Assembly (NCBI GenBank): GCA_963678675.1
Contig: OY783197.1
Coordinates: 7,835,069-7,899,068, forward strand
Direction: 5' to 3'
Length of the DNA: 64,000 nt
DNA from: Xiphydria camelus
Taxonomy: Eukaryota; Arthropoda; Insecta; Hymenoptera; Xiphydriidae
Positions 53,666 through 64,000 of the stretch are shown in pieces. The position numbers were made by a program, and so were the translations under genes. Position 1 is the first letter of the stretch. Each line of letters opens with the position of its first letter. Under the pieces are notes generated by a model. It saw only the letters and a program-made list of their open reading frames with translations. It was not told the origin of the DNA and did not search any database.

Positions 53666-54333
53666 TCGCGTTTATTGGTGGAACCCAACATAACATAAAA
53701 TTGTTGCAGGTCTATCTTTCCCTCTCGAGACCAGTCGGGGATGGTACGTTGAGGATCCAAGAACCGAGTGTGTGCAGCAGCAGAAAACATTTAATTTATC
53801 TAACCCTTATTCTGGCAGTCAAAAAAGACACAGTAGATATATTTTTTTCTAATTCTATGAAAATATTCGTAAAATAACGTATTATATAACGGAAAAATAA
53901 CGTATTATTATATGAGAGCCTTGAAATAAAAGGAGTCTAAGTGCCTATTTCACAGTTTCGAAATAATCAAGGATAAAGTTATTTAGATTTACAAAATTCA
54001 AGATCTCTATGCATGTGATCTCTAATATTTACCATTTTATTCAAAATATTTATAAATCATTTCCAAAAACTAGACAACTAGGTACCTAAATCTGCACTTA
54101 AGTCCATATATAGAAAAAGTGACTTGAATCCCTTTTATTCCAAGGCCCTTATTAAGTTCCTTAATATGATACGTTGGCCGATTAAGTGCTAAAATCATAA
54201 GTAAATCTCCATGAAGACTCTTTTTCAATGATAAATAACAAAGCAATAGAATTAAGACGTATTGAGTTATTACATTGCAATAAAATATAGAAGAACACTT
54301 AAGAAGTTTCAGCAAGAGCAACTAGTTGTAACA

Positions 54334-55586
54334 CTAATTGTTATTAGGCTCTAGTAAATTTAGAAAATATACAATAAAATCTTCTCTAAAATTATGATGA
54401 TTATTATCAGAAACCGCATTATTTTCATCAGCGTCTAACAAATCAAAATTAATGTTTGGATCCTGAATGGGATCTTGCTCGTTCATACTACGGGCTACAT
54501 TATGTAACACTGCACATGCTACTATTACTGATTGTGCCATATCCATAGATAGCCTTATTCCAAGAGACAGAATAGGAAACCTTCGTTTCAGTACACCAAA
54601 TAACCTTTCAATAGGGTTTCGAGTTCTAATTTGTGATTCATTAAACAGTTGTTCCGCTTGTGTTGCTGGATTAAGTATCGGTGTTATAACGTATCTTTTT
54701 AAAGCATATCCTCAATCGCCAAGCAGTACTCCATTACCAAATTCCTCATTTTCAAATCGGGCCTTCACTCGACTGTTATTAAATATTGTCTGGTCATGAG
54801 TTGAACCAGGCCAACGAGCAACAATATTCCTGATAAATAAATCTGCATCTCCTACTACTTGAACATTCAGTGAAAAATAGCCCTTCCGATTTCTAAAGAA
54901 TTCTGCATTATCTCCTCCTATAAACACATATTAATAATTAAATAAGTACATATACAGATCAAAATGCAAAACATAAAAATTACCTGGTGAAATTATTCTG
55001 ATATGGGTACAATCGATGGCACCTATCACTCGAGGAAATCGAGCTACATTGAAAAACTTCTGTTTCACCGTTTCTTGATCTGGCTGGTTGCTTGGCATTT
55101 TTATATAGTCTGGTGCTAATGAAATTATTCTCCTAAGTGTACTTTCTTGATGACTTGGCCCGCTGTGGTTTTATGTATACCCGCAAAGTTACCAATGCTT
55201 TGAAGAATACATCCAGTAGCACAAAACCTTAGAACAAGTAGTATCTGTTGCATTGCAGTAACAGGATGATTCCTGAAAAATTCGCGCAAGCATATAAAAT
55301 ATATTTGCTTTTATATGGTTCAAATTTACCTTTCAGTTCTTGGTGCTATGTCATTTCCAATTCTCCGCTCTAGCATTATCACCATCTCTTTACTCAGGCG
55401 GAATCTCATTTTGAACTCTTCATCATTCCATCTTTCGAAATGATTGACACGGAATCTAAAATTTCTCGGAGCCCTATGAACCCTTCTACGTTCGTCACAC
55501 TCTGCATCAGAATCACTAGAATCTTCACTGTCGGTACTTTCTTCCCAAAGTCTTATATTATTTATATCATTACATGATGATGCCAT
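54334..55586 (-). pseudogene. PIF/Harbinger transposase gene, three exons
   Basis: Exon 1 (55586-55326) has an acidic start and FKMRFRLSKEMV. Exon 2 (about 55275-54985) has AMQQILLVLRF, IGNFAGIHKTT, then after a frame change TLRRIISLAPDYI and IGAIDCTHI (first Asp). Exon 3 (54927-54334) has RNRKGYFSLNVQVVGDAD (second Asp), ARWPGSTHDQTIF, LLGD-stop-GYAL, NPIERLFGVLK (Glu), and ends at 54334. Typical length is about 370-400 residues. One frameshift in exon 2 and a TGA in LLGDSGY inactivate it. The catalytic triad itself is still recognisable. Confidence 0.85.
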
Positions 55587-55598
55587 TTTTATTTTTAT

Positions 55599-55860
55599 AA
55601 AGAATTATATTTAAAACGCTATACTGTAATTATATTTGACACTGTACTCACTATATTATTAAAGAATTATATTTAAAACACTATACTCTGTAATTATATT
55701 TGACACTGTACTCTCTCACTATATTATTAAAGAATTATATTTAAAACACTATACTGTAATTATATTTGACACTGTACTCTCACTATATTATTAAAGAATT
55801 ATATTTAAAACACTATACTCTGTAATTATATTTGACACTGTACTCACTATATTATTAATA
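55599..55860 (-). repeat. 65-bp tandem repeat in the transposase leader
   Basis: Four copies of AGAATTATATTTAAAACACTATAC...TTTGACACTGTACTC, spaced 62-70 bp by short CTCT or TCTG indels. They begin 13 bp upstream of the transposase ATG, where the promoter or leader should be. Confidence 0.85.
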
Positions 55861-56630
55861 ATATACCTATTCAGGTTACAGATATACAGTAATTTGATGG
55901 TGAAACGAACGGCAAGTTGAACTAGCTGAATGCGCTGAATACACTATGCTGGACGAGGCACTGTTCACTTGATTACACATATTGAATAACGTGCATTTGG
56001 TTGCGGTTTATATCTTACAACTAACAGTAGTGGGGATAGCGTGAGCGATGCGGTACCCCCTGGTCTTTCTCCCCTTTACAAAGTTGACATGCATAGAACA
56101 GTATTAATGAGTGGTTACTGCGGGGGGGGGGGGGGTATTCTGTTCCGTTTGGCAATTAGCTTTCCGAGTGAGATTATAATTACATTTGCAACCTTTCATC
56201 GTCGAGCCATATCGCTTTGCTATTGTGCCCGATGACGAGCTTGATACTAAGTTAGAAAGGTATTTTGATCGCGATGATACTGAACGGTAGGAATCGGCGT
56301 GTAGAATGATCGTAATGGATGTTCCCGAAAAAGATACAGGACTGCAATTGCGTCAGCAGCACACGCGTGTTGGAACAAAAACGAAAGCAAAGTTTACGGA
56401 ATAGGTAAAATATGTTAACACTCTTCGATTTGCCGCCTATTCTACCTTTCTTGAAGTTACGTTCTTACTATTTCAACCGAGAGTTGACAGTCAAACCCAA
56501 CGTCATCTAGTAGTTGACTGAACCTCCGCTCAACCGTCAGTTCAACCTCCGGTCGATGTTTAAATACGCAAACTGCAGTTTAACCGCCGGTTGAAGCTCA
56601 ACCTTCGGTCAACCGGGCTTTATAATACCG
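55861..56630. other. Right non-coding part of the Harbinger element
   Basis: A G-run of about 14 lies at 56122. GGTTGAACC-type subterminal motifs fill 56480-56630. No gene is supported. Confidence 0.5.
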
Positions 56631-56807
56631 GCCCTCTGAGTGACGTTACTCTGATGCCACAGTGAGGATACGGAGTGCGAATTTTTGCCATAACGGAATA
56701 CTTGATCCTGATTGGTCTATTCGCTTACGCTTACGGAATTTGTATTCGCGTCGGACACCGCCGTATGGTGGCGTTTCGTTCTTCCTAAGATGGCCATCGT
56801 TACGGAC

Positions 56808-57468
56808 CGAATGTCAACATATAACCACGTAGGTAACATAAACAAAGTATTTGTAAATAAAAGTAGTTTTAAGAGTGCAAGTGCAATAAACCCAATTCAT
56901 AAGTGATGAATATCGGTATCGAAGATATCTTGTTAATTCTAGGAGTGTCAAAAATGCCGCTAGTGGAAGGAGAAGCGGTATTGAAAGCAGTTTGTGTTTT
57001 CCTGCGGAATCAAAAAGAGAAAGGAAAATGCAGTGAAAATCGTCGCTTCTTGCATACTATCGTCACATGTAACAAGTGCTCATCACGAAGTTGAAGTGAA
57101 CATCTTACTGGTAAACAACAATAAAGAAGTAACGTGCAAGTGCAGCTGGGCCAGAGGAAGACGCAAACATGTTATTGCAATGCTTCTGTACATAAATCAG
57201 TAGGGCAAATAGTACCATGTGACGATTGTACGCAAGAAGCAATGATTTTCACTGCATTTTGGTTTCTCTTTTTAATTCCGCAGGAAAATACAAACCTGCT
57301 TTCAATACCGTTTCTCCTTCCACTAGCGGAATTTTTGACTCCTAGAATTGATAAGATATCTTCGATACCGATATTCATCACTTATGAATTGGGTTTATTG
57401 CATTTGCACTTTTTAAACTAATTTTATTTACAAATTCTTTGTTTATGTTACGTGGTTATGTTGACATT
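56808..57468. mobile_element. Foldback element with arms of about 260 bp
   Basis: Left arm 56808-57075 and right arm 57205-57468 are inverted copies (CCACGTAGGTAACATAAAC, CCCAATTCATAAGTGATGAA, GGAAGGAGAAGCGGTATTG-like). The ORF MNIGIEDIL... is open in both arms, but its frame changes between them, so I do not call a gene. Confidence 0.85.
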
Positions 57469-57535
57469 TATTTTGAAAAAGAAAAATATCAAATTATTTT
57501 ACAAAATTTAATGAGAACCTTCGAGAGCAGTCACT

Positions 57536-59846
57536 AGGTTCGTTCCAACTAACACGAGGACTGGTTCTTAACTCGACGGAGTGTGCGCAGTCTGACCCAG
57601 CCGTTCCAACAAATACAGAACTAGTTCTGGAACGATTCCAAAGAGCGTTCCAACTGCGAACTGTAACAGAACTGGTTCTCGAACGGTAATTTCAGTCCCT
57701 AGTTCTGAGTTGGAACGATTTTCTAGCACATGCGTAGTAAGGCGCGAGACGCACTCTATTTGAATCGGTGAGTCCAAGAACAGTACAAATGCATAAAGAT
57801 AGTTTCGAGAAAAAATGAAAAAACATAATAACTTCACAATGAGTTAATGGCCATCATTTCAAGCTCTTGAAAACTGTAATGAGGGATGCTAAATACGTGG
57901 ACTTTCTTATGACTGATAGGAATCGGTTCTTGACAACATATGGAGCTTAGAATTTTAAACATTTTGGCTACCTATCTTAACTCAAAACGCCATTTTTTGG
58001 ACTTATACTGTTCTTGGATTCACCGATTCATTTCTATTCGGAGGCATTGAAGGATATTTTAAAATATGCTAAACTTGCTCTAACAAATATTGTTTACTGG
58101 CAAAGGTTTAAGTACTAGTACGGAGAAAAAATTGAACTGTTAATTCCGATGATAACATTAAAAAGGGTCAAAGGAAATTTTTAGAAATTGCGGGAAAAAA
58201 ATGATGGATAACAGAAAACATTTTTTTATTTGGTAATATAATATGTACATGATTTTATTATGTGTATATTATCCTATTCTTTATATAAAATACTGTACGA
58301 CTTAAGCTATTATATCATAGTATTTTCATTCGCAATTTTTTTCAACTGCTGTTATAATGAATCTGAATAAAAGGAGATAATTTCCTTGAGAAATCCAGTT
58401 AACAAGCTGGTAAAATTAAATAGTATCATACAGAATACGTCGTTGGGAATGATTAAAATTCCTCATTGTATGGAATGATTTCATCTTGGCGTAAATTTTA
58501 TACTTCATGTTCAGGCATTCGTCCTTCATTTTGAAGTGTTCGTTAAATCTGAAAAAAGCGTACCTATTATCAAAACGATTATCATCAAATGAAATATGAA
58601 TATTATACAATGAAAATATCCTGATTACAATCTGATAATGATTAAATAAACTTACTCCAGAAAATCGAAGTCGATATTTGAATGTTTACTCTGTATAAGC
58701 GCCCAGCAACCCCAGAAGAAATGAGATAAAGGAGGAAACTTAAACCTTGGTATTAAGTTTAGTAACAGTATCTTCGGATACATCTGTGGCTTCATTGTAC
58801 GTATGAAGATATATTCTAAGCCAAGCCCTTTGCAATGTTTCCTCCGGATACAGAGAAAAATCAGGATTATATCTATACCTGAAAAAAGAAATAAGAGATT
58901 TCGTATTACTTCTATGATATAAAAATGATTAGTTTGTGGTAAATGGATAATTTGATTACCAGCAAATTCAATAAAATGATTGGATATATCAAAAGCCTCA
59001 GTTAAAAGCAGTGTACTCCATAGTCAATGAAAGTAATGCTATTTTCTTTTTCATTGTACAATACATTTCCCAGTAGAAGATCATTGTGAGCGTATACTAT
59101 AGGACTATCAAGTTCTGAAAGTTTCCTTTACACGTTAGCTGCGGATCATGCGGTTCCCCCGTAAGGGGGTGTATGTATTTTAAAGCAGGAGCTGCGCGGT
59201 CCGCAGCGAATGTGTTAAGCATTGATGTTCCTTTTGAAGCACCACAAAGGTCGGATTAGCCATTTGAATCTGGAAACAGAAGAGTATTGGAATACTTTAC
59301 ACAATTAAAATTAGATATCAAGCATACTCCAATAGCTCACTTCGCGTCTTTTGCAGTATCCCTGAATCCCTTTGGCATGATTTAAACACATAATGATAAA
59401 CACAACCCAGATCCAGAAAATGTATAATACAGGTGGACACGAGAATGCGACCCCTTCAATCATTTACGCCAATAAACTGAAAATGTAAAACACGAGTCAA
59501 GAATGTTTACAGTTGCATTCTAGGACGTTTGTAGGTTAGAGCAGCGCGAAGGCGATTATCCGTAACTTCTAAATGGTGTCTATTTGAAAAATAGCAATTG
59601 AAAGAAAGACTTACGTTTCAACAATTAGTTGAACTCACACATCCGCTTAGGATTACCCGTGATTTTCCGCAAAATGTATACAAAAGGTGGACAAGCCTCC
59701 ATGTGCTGTGTGCGATCATGTGTTCCAAGACATCCCATGGATTCAGTTCTAAAACGCATCTGACTGGCACATGCGCATTAAATAATTCTTAACTAGTTCC
59801 AGGACGGTTCTAGAACTGCCCTAAAATGCTTGTTGGAACGAACCTA
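57536..59846. mobile_element. Gene-capturing DNA element, copy 2 (without the LTR insertion)
   Basis: Ends AGGTTCGTTCCAAC and GTTGGAACGAACCT, with TA outside on both sides. From 58141 on it is collinear with copy 1 at a nearly constant offset of 45676. It lacks two segments of copy 1's left part (about 8280-8440 and 8490-8660). It preserves the unoccupied LTR target (GAACTGTTAATTCC near 58134). Confidence 0.85.
58416..59124 (-). pseudogene. ETNK: Ethanolamine-kinase exons captured in a DNA element, copy 2
   Basis: Blocks 59124-58960, 58878-58656 and 58563-58416 match copy 1 almost base for base, including splice sites and the same frame breaks. The last exon differs by two residues (FRFNEHF, AKMKSF). 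Shared defects mean the capture and decay happened before the element copied itself. Confidence 0.85.
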
Positions 59847-59901
59847 CTGTCATGTCCGGTTTCTATATTATGACCGGAGTGGAGCAACATCGCGCTTGAA
59901 G

Positions 59902-59992
59902 AGTCGATGGCTCAATTGGTAGAATGCAAGCATTCCCAGTTTCGAAGCATCTCGTAGCCTGAAGATCGCAGGTTCAAATCCCGGTAGGGTGT
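59902..59992 (+). ncRNA. tRNA-like sequence with strong A and B boxes
   Basis: TGGCTCAATTGG (59908) is an excellent A box, and GGTTCAAATCC (59971) a B box. The distance is about 19 bases longer than in a standard tRNA, and acceptor pairing is poor, so a SINE head, an intron-containing tRNA or a tRNA pseudogene are all possible. Confidence 0.5.
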
Positions 59993-60116
59993 GAAAAGAA
60001 AAAAGCGACACTACTAGGCGGGTGGCAGGCGGCGGCACTGCACGGGCACACAGTGAAAAACCTCGGTAAAGTCACTGCGTGCAAAATCCTACTTTATCCT
60101 TTTGCAAAATCCTACT

Positions 60117-60252
60117 TTACCCACTTTGTACACTGCTTGATGCCACAGTGGTACCCCAGTGGGCACGCACCAAGACATCACTGTGATGTTTCTCAAAGTC
60201 ACCGCGTGGTCCCACAGTGCCACCACTGTGAAGCCACCTGGCTATCGGGGAC
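60117..60252. mobile_element. CCCCGATAGCCA element piece, inverted relative to 46364
   Basis: GTGGTACCCCAGTGGGCACG through CCACCTGGCTATCGGGG is the reverse complement of 46364-46480 with few changes. Confidence 0.65.
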
Positions 60253-60274
60253 CGGTAGGTAGAAGTCGAGTCGC

Positions 60275-60710
60275 TATTGGGATCTTACCGATGGGCGTAT
60301 GACCTCTGGTGGCAGAAAAAGTAACTATTATAAGGTAACAGTGCTTGGAGCAAACTGACAGCTGCATCATTGTGCGTGCACTTTAAAATTATTTTTTGTT
60401 GGAGGAATGACGTCTCCCGTTGTCAAATCGCAAACAAAGTCAAAGAGTAGACTTGTTTGCTACGTCCCCGGTTGTGGAAGTCGTTTCGATAGGGATAATA
60501 TCGAATTTCATTATTTTCCCAAACCTGACAAACGTGTTGTTCATATCACAAATATTTTCGGTAATAAAGAAAAAAATCGATAAAGAAAAAATCAAACAAT
60601 GCTAATCATTTTCAGTACTCAAACAAGTTTTTCCCTATGCTGTCACACGTAAAATGTTACCTTAAAACCGCCACATTGATTTAGGCTCCGCCCATCGGTA
60701 AGATCCAATA
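60275..60710 (+). mobile_element. 436-bp mini-element carrying a THAP exon
   Basis: Ends TATTGGGATCTTACCGATGG and its complement (one base shorter) form 23-bp inverted repeats. Inner pairs GGTAAC/GTTACC extend the similarity. Almost the whole element is one leader plus one coding exon. Confidence 0.7.
60407..60560 (+). CDS. THAP zinc-finger N-terminal exon
   Basis: The ATG at 60407 opens about 51 codons: basic start, then CYVPGCGSRFDRD and IEFHYFPKPDKR, the first Cys pair and FP motif of a THAP domain. A GTAATA after 60560 may be a donor. The second Cys/His pair is missing, so the exon alone cannot form the finger. It belongs to a different THAP family from those at 7562 and 63536. Confidence 0.6.
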
Positions 60711-60828
60711 GAGTCGGTAGAATTGGTATCAATTCGTGAGATCGAAGCATCTAACCTCGAAGTCGTGGATTTGTGAATTATGGCGAGTAATTACCATGAT
60801 TCATAATTCATAAATTCACGATTATATA

Positions 60829-60992
60829 CATACGGTACGGTATCCCGTAAGAAACGCAACAAGCGATATTTAACGTCGGTAGTATTTGCCAACGGTGCAC
60901 ATACCTATAAAAGACTCAAACACCGTCGGCAAATACTGCCGAAGAAAAATGTCGCTTGTTGCGTTTCTTATGGGACGTGCGGTATACGGTAT
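60829..60992. repeat. 164-bp foldback abutting the next element
   Basis: CGTAAGAAACGCAACAAGCGA and GTCGGTAGTATTTGCC are mirrored by GGCAAATACTGCCGA and TCGCTTGTTGCGTTTC around a 25-base centre. Confidence 0.85.
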
Positions 60993-60993
60993 T

Positions 60994-61982
60994 ATCCCAG
61001 GTAGCACACTGACGTTAGAATAACGTCTCACACGTCATTGTTTGGTCAGTATAGGGTTTCAGACGTCAATTGTCGTAATATTAACGTCACAGAGACGTCA
61101 TATTTACGACGTACCTTGGACGTCAAAATTCAACGTCTTTTTAACGAAACTTTTCTGTCATTTTTAATGACGAACGAGACTTAGAAAAATTTCGATCTCC
61201 TGCATATAGGTATAGGGAGTTGAACATTTATTTGTGAATAAATGGACAAAAATTGTAATTTGTTCAATTATTAAATCAATAAATTATTTCATTTCGAGTC
61301 TCCAGAGTATGTTGAGCAAGTTATAAACTATACTGTTTATTAAAAAGCACAGATTATTAAAGTAAATGAAAGACAATCAATTAATGTAGGATGAATAAAT
61401 ATTCATATAATTATTTATTTATTTATTTATATTTATTTATTATTTATAACTTGCATAAACGCAAATTGATATTAATATCAATTTGCGTCTATGCAAGAAT
61501 ATTTATCAAAAGACACAATCATAAATTTAGAAAAATGTTGAGAAAAGAATAAGACAATTATAAAATCTTATTTATTCAAGCTCTTTCTAATTGACAGGAA
61601 AAGCAATATACATTTATTCATCAAACTTCATATGAACACCAATAGTAATAATATTCTGAACTACAAGAGCGCGCAGCAGATGAGGACTCGAGGACACCGA
61701 CCGATCAACGAAGTTAAGCAGCGAAAAGTGCGGACACTAGTTGGATGGGTGACCGCTCACGATGAAAAGATACAAGTCAGACCTAACCCCTTTTAGAACC
61801 GTTATTTTTTACGTCATCACAACGTCCGGTAGAACGTCATTATGACGTGATTTTTCTGACGTCGTGTAGATGTGCAATTAAGCCATCTTTGGGACGTTAA
61901 AATGACGTCATATTTTTCGTCACCTGACGTCAGAACTGACCTTCAAAAAACGTCATTTCGACGTTGATGTGCTACCTGGGAT
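60994..61982 (+). mobile_element. 989-bp ATCCCAGGTAGCACA element with GACGTCA-rich ends and a 5S-like insert
   Basis: The inverted ends ATCCCAGGTAGCACA are each followed by about 180 bp rich in ACGTC/GACGT. The body is AT-rich with a hairpin (61451-61498) and a 5S-like stretch. A second, truncated copy lies at 46741-47784. The ACGTCA motif is shared with the ends of the second Tnp2 element, so it may be mobilised by that transposase. Confidence 0.85.
61666..61772 (+). ncRNA. 5S-rRNA-like sequence, copy B
   Basis: ACCGACCGATCAACGAAGTT, AAGCAGCG, GTGCGGACACTAG and GATGGGTGACCGCT follow in 5S rRNA order. The 3' end after GATGA leaves 5S. Both copies share the same truncation, so the 5S piece was part of the element before it copied. 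Confidence 0.7.
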
Positions 61983-62278
61983 GGTATATATAGATTATGT
62001 AGACAGAGATACAAGTGTTAGCTGTTTACGGAGCGCGTGGGGAAGCTAGGAGAAAGTGACTAAGCTTGTGTGCATCACCAATGCTAGCTGCGCTATTAGT
62101 AGGTTGTATAGCGATTTACTATATCGACATCATCGACAAGAAAATGTAATACCACCCTAGGCCGCAAGTGCTGAAGAAGCTGCGCACGAATCACTGCGCA
62201 CTAATCACATCCGGCTTCACATTTCCATCCCATTTCCCGAGGTTTACCCTCATACCGCCGTAATAGATGTTTACACAT

Positions 62279-62830
62279 CAAAATCCACTATTAACAGTGA
62301 TAAACGAATCGCTTGCTCTTCCCCAATAGCACTTTGATTTAAGACTTATTAAACCATTTGGTGTTATCCCAATTAGAAATTTAAGTGTGTAGGAGCTTTT
62401 GTAAGAAGAGTACATATTGTATATACTCGTTGATCTACTTTTGAAGGCTGCTCTGTTTTAACTTCTGTACAATTAATTATTACACGTGTATCGGGAGAAT
62501 GTAGCTTAAACGCTTTGGCATACATTTTTTAATAGAATTTTTCGACGATCAGAAAATTAAATTAGTTGTTTTGTCTGTCAAAATTAGAAGTACATTTGTA
62601 AATAACCTGACTGCCGTACTTGAAAATGGGCGTTAAAAATAATTCCCAACTTAATTTTCATTAGAAACAGCAAAAGAACATTTTTTGAGATGAAATAGGC
62701 AACATTTGTACGAATGAGAACAATTCCAGAAAATAGTGAAATGTTTGTGAATTTACACTAGTGAGATCTCTCAACTGCTTTTCTTTCTTGAGGCTACTGT
62801 AACCGTCATTCACGTCAGGTCCACATTCCT
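62279..62830 (-). pseudogene. ISL2EU transposase, DDE part, with the first Asp replaced
   Basis: Downstream of the THAP gene on the same strand: LRDLTSVNSQTFHYFLEL, KIKLGIIFNAHF, then (shifted frame) CMPKAFKLHSPDTRVIINCTEVK and, after another shift, YTLKFLIGITPNGLISL and RASDSFITVNSGF. The catalytic motif IDCTE reads INCTE. The sequence stops at 62279, next to GATGTTTACACATCA, before the second Asp region, so the element is truncated there. Confidence 0.75.
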
Positions 62831-62849
62831 GGTCTTTAACCCTAGAATA

Positions 62850-63536
62850 CTAATATGTCGTAATTTTTGTGACGCTTACATTAAAACTAACGTATAAAGA
62901 AAAACATATTAGTATTCTACGGTTAAGAACCACGCATGACAACTTCATTGTTATATTAACATTGTACTGAGTCGAAAAGTTATTTCCATCTAAGAAAGTT
63001 TCAAATACAAAATATTCTTTATTTGTTTCGTAAGAGTCAAAACAACACTGTGTTTCAACACTACTTTTTGTATTGATGGGATGGCTTATTCTTTCAACCT
63101 CTTCATCTTCATTGTCAGCTTGTATCACCTGCGTAATTTTAGGACTGAAAACAGTTTTAGAAGTGTAGTCGGTCCTTTTCATATGTCTTTTAAAATGAGA
63201 AATAGCCTGTGTCATAGAGAATATCGTTGAAATATACGCATGATGAGACTGGATGGAACTTCGTTGACCTCCGCCAAATTGTGCACTACATATTCTTGAA
63301 TATTTTGTTGGTACCTATAAAGAAACATCTCACTGAAATACTGCAATGATAATTTTGTTCTCAACGACCAATAAACTAAACTCACTTTTTTCGGTTAAGA
63401 GCTTTTATCCACTGCTGTCGCCTTCCCATTTCGTAGGATTTACCCGGGAATGAGTAAAAGTTAATATTACTGTTTTTGTAAAATCTTTCAGTATTTTTGC
63501 AATTAGTAACACAACAATTTCGCTCCGATTTAGGCA
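62850..63536 (-). pseudogene. THAP-domain part of an ISL2EU-type element gene
   Basis: Exon 1 (63536-63385) has CVTNC, FYSFPG and QQWIKALNR. After an intron ending TTTATAG, exon 2 (63314-62850) gives VPTKYSRICSAQFGGGQRS, then HFKRHMKRTDY and an acidic stretch to a stop. The THAP C2CH finger needs C-x2-H; here the histidine is Gln (CSAQ), and the two exons do not join in phase. The AATAGGGAAG leader is at about 63660. A DDE segment of the same element continues at 62830-62279. Confidence 0.75.
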
Positions 63537-63819
63537 TGATTCAATTTAAAGTCACTATTAAACTCTGATATAACCTCATACTGTCACGAATTGTTTATAC
63601 CAATAATGTGCAGAAAATCTCCACCGATAGCGCCACTAATAAACGTGCATCTTCCCTATTCCTGCGAATCGAGGGTCTACTGTATACCTGTACCCGGTAT
63701 ATACCGTATGTCCCGGGCAGAACTGCACAGTTGCAGGGACCTCTTCGGCCGGGCTTGGTCGGTATTCGAGCCACTTTTACCGGTAGAAGTCGAGTCGGTA
63801 GTACATACATACATACAAC

Positions 63820-64000
63820 CTGCATACATTCCAAGGTCTGTCAACTGCGCAGTAGCGACGCGATAAGGCATGACGTCATCACTCAGGAATGTGACATGCG
63901 CGGATCATTCGAAACTGTACAGTAGCGCGGAGCAAGTCTGAAACTGCATACATTCCAAGGTCTGTCAACTGCGCAGTAGCGACGCGATAAGGCATTACGT
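63820..64000. repeat. 124-bp tandem duplication cut by the window edge
   Basis: CTGCATACATTCCAAGGTC starts at 63820 and again at 63944; the two copies agree for 56 bases to the last base of the window except one mismatch (GCATGACGT, GCATTACGT). The array may continue beyond the window. Confidence 0.8.

Larger units (their letters stand above)
51888..56635. mobile_element. PIF/Harbinger element with Myb-like and transposase genes
   Basis: Inverted ends AGGGCCGGTATTATAAAG, followed on both sides by GGTTGA/TCAACC motifs (AACCTCCGGTTG, CCGGTTGAAG). The Myb-like gene is on the plus strand, the transposase on the minus strand, and a third ORF lies between them. A 3-bp target duplication is not clear. 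Both standard genes are decayed. Confidence 0.85.

Noticed and set aside
59902..59992. Functional tRNA gene
   Set aside because: A and B boxes are good, but the arms do not form a standard cloverleaf and the box spacing is too long; kept only as tRNA-like.

Overview
The window looks like insect (arthropod) nuclear DNA: A+T-rich, with spliced coding pieces (GT..AG junctions), no operons, and a dense patchwork of transposable elements typical of arthropod genomes (EnSpm/CACTA, PIF/Harbinger, ISL2EU, pogo, Kolobok- and piggyBac-like, Ty3/gypsy, long foldbacks). The order cannot be fixed from the sequence; a short TTAGG-type run near 14.2 kb is only weak support. I see no clear single-copy host gene. 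Nearly every recognisable protein is mobile-element encoded, and the host-like sequences (ethanolamine kinase, ubiquitin protease, 5S rRNA) sit inside repeats.

Layout. 0-6.1 kb: an EnSpm/CACTA element with a divergent accessory gene, a four-exon Tnp2 transposase gene split by a 213-bp MITE, a 123-bp tandem satellite and a CACT-type 3' end. 6.2-7.9 kb: a long foldback and the THAP exon of an ISL2EU-like element. 7.96-14.17 kb: a DNA element carrying decayed, intron-containing ethanolamine-kinase exons, itself hit by a very young non-autonomous LTR retrotransposon (8886-12458). A second, uninterrupted copy lies at 57.5-59.8 kb and shows the empty target site. 14.4-15.9 kb: an element with arrays of a TGTTGGCAACA palindrome. 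17.6-18.7 kb: a decayed CXC-domain transposon gene. 18.9-24.1 kb: nested gypsy gag, a 592-bp TAA MITE, an ISL2EU transposase and a YqaJ-nuclease gene split by a TTAA element.

24.8-29.3 kb: a second Tnp2 element with an intact 641-aa transposase. 29.8-38.8 kb: foldback families, an almost intact pogo element (31071-33846) and a ubiquitin-protease-like fragment. 39-44.8 kb: a cluster of palindromic modules containing a TTAA Kolobok-like element. 46.3-47.8 kb and 61.0-62.0 kb: elements with 5S-rRNA-like inserts. 48.9-51.6 kb: tandem repeats and MITEs. 51.9-56.6 kb: a PIF/Harbinger element with a Myb-like gene, a transposase gene and an unexplained third ORF. 59.9-64 kb: a tRNA-like sequence, a THAP mini-element, another ISL2EU copy and a tandem duplication running off the end.

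Most transposase genes carry one or a few breaks (frameshifts, stops, lost catalytic residues). The best-preserved are the Tnp2 ORF at 25.9-27.8 kb, the pogo ORF at 31.5 kb and the LTR element. Insertion order can be read at several places because target duplications and interrupted reading frames rejoin exactly. Family calls rest on motifs read by eye; no database search was possible.
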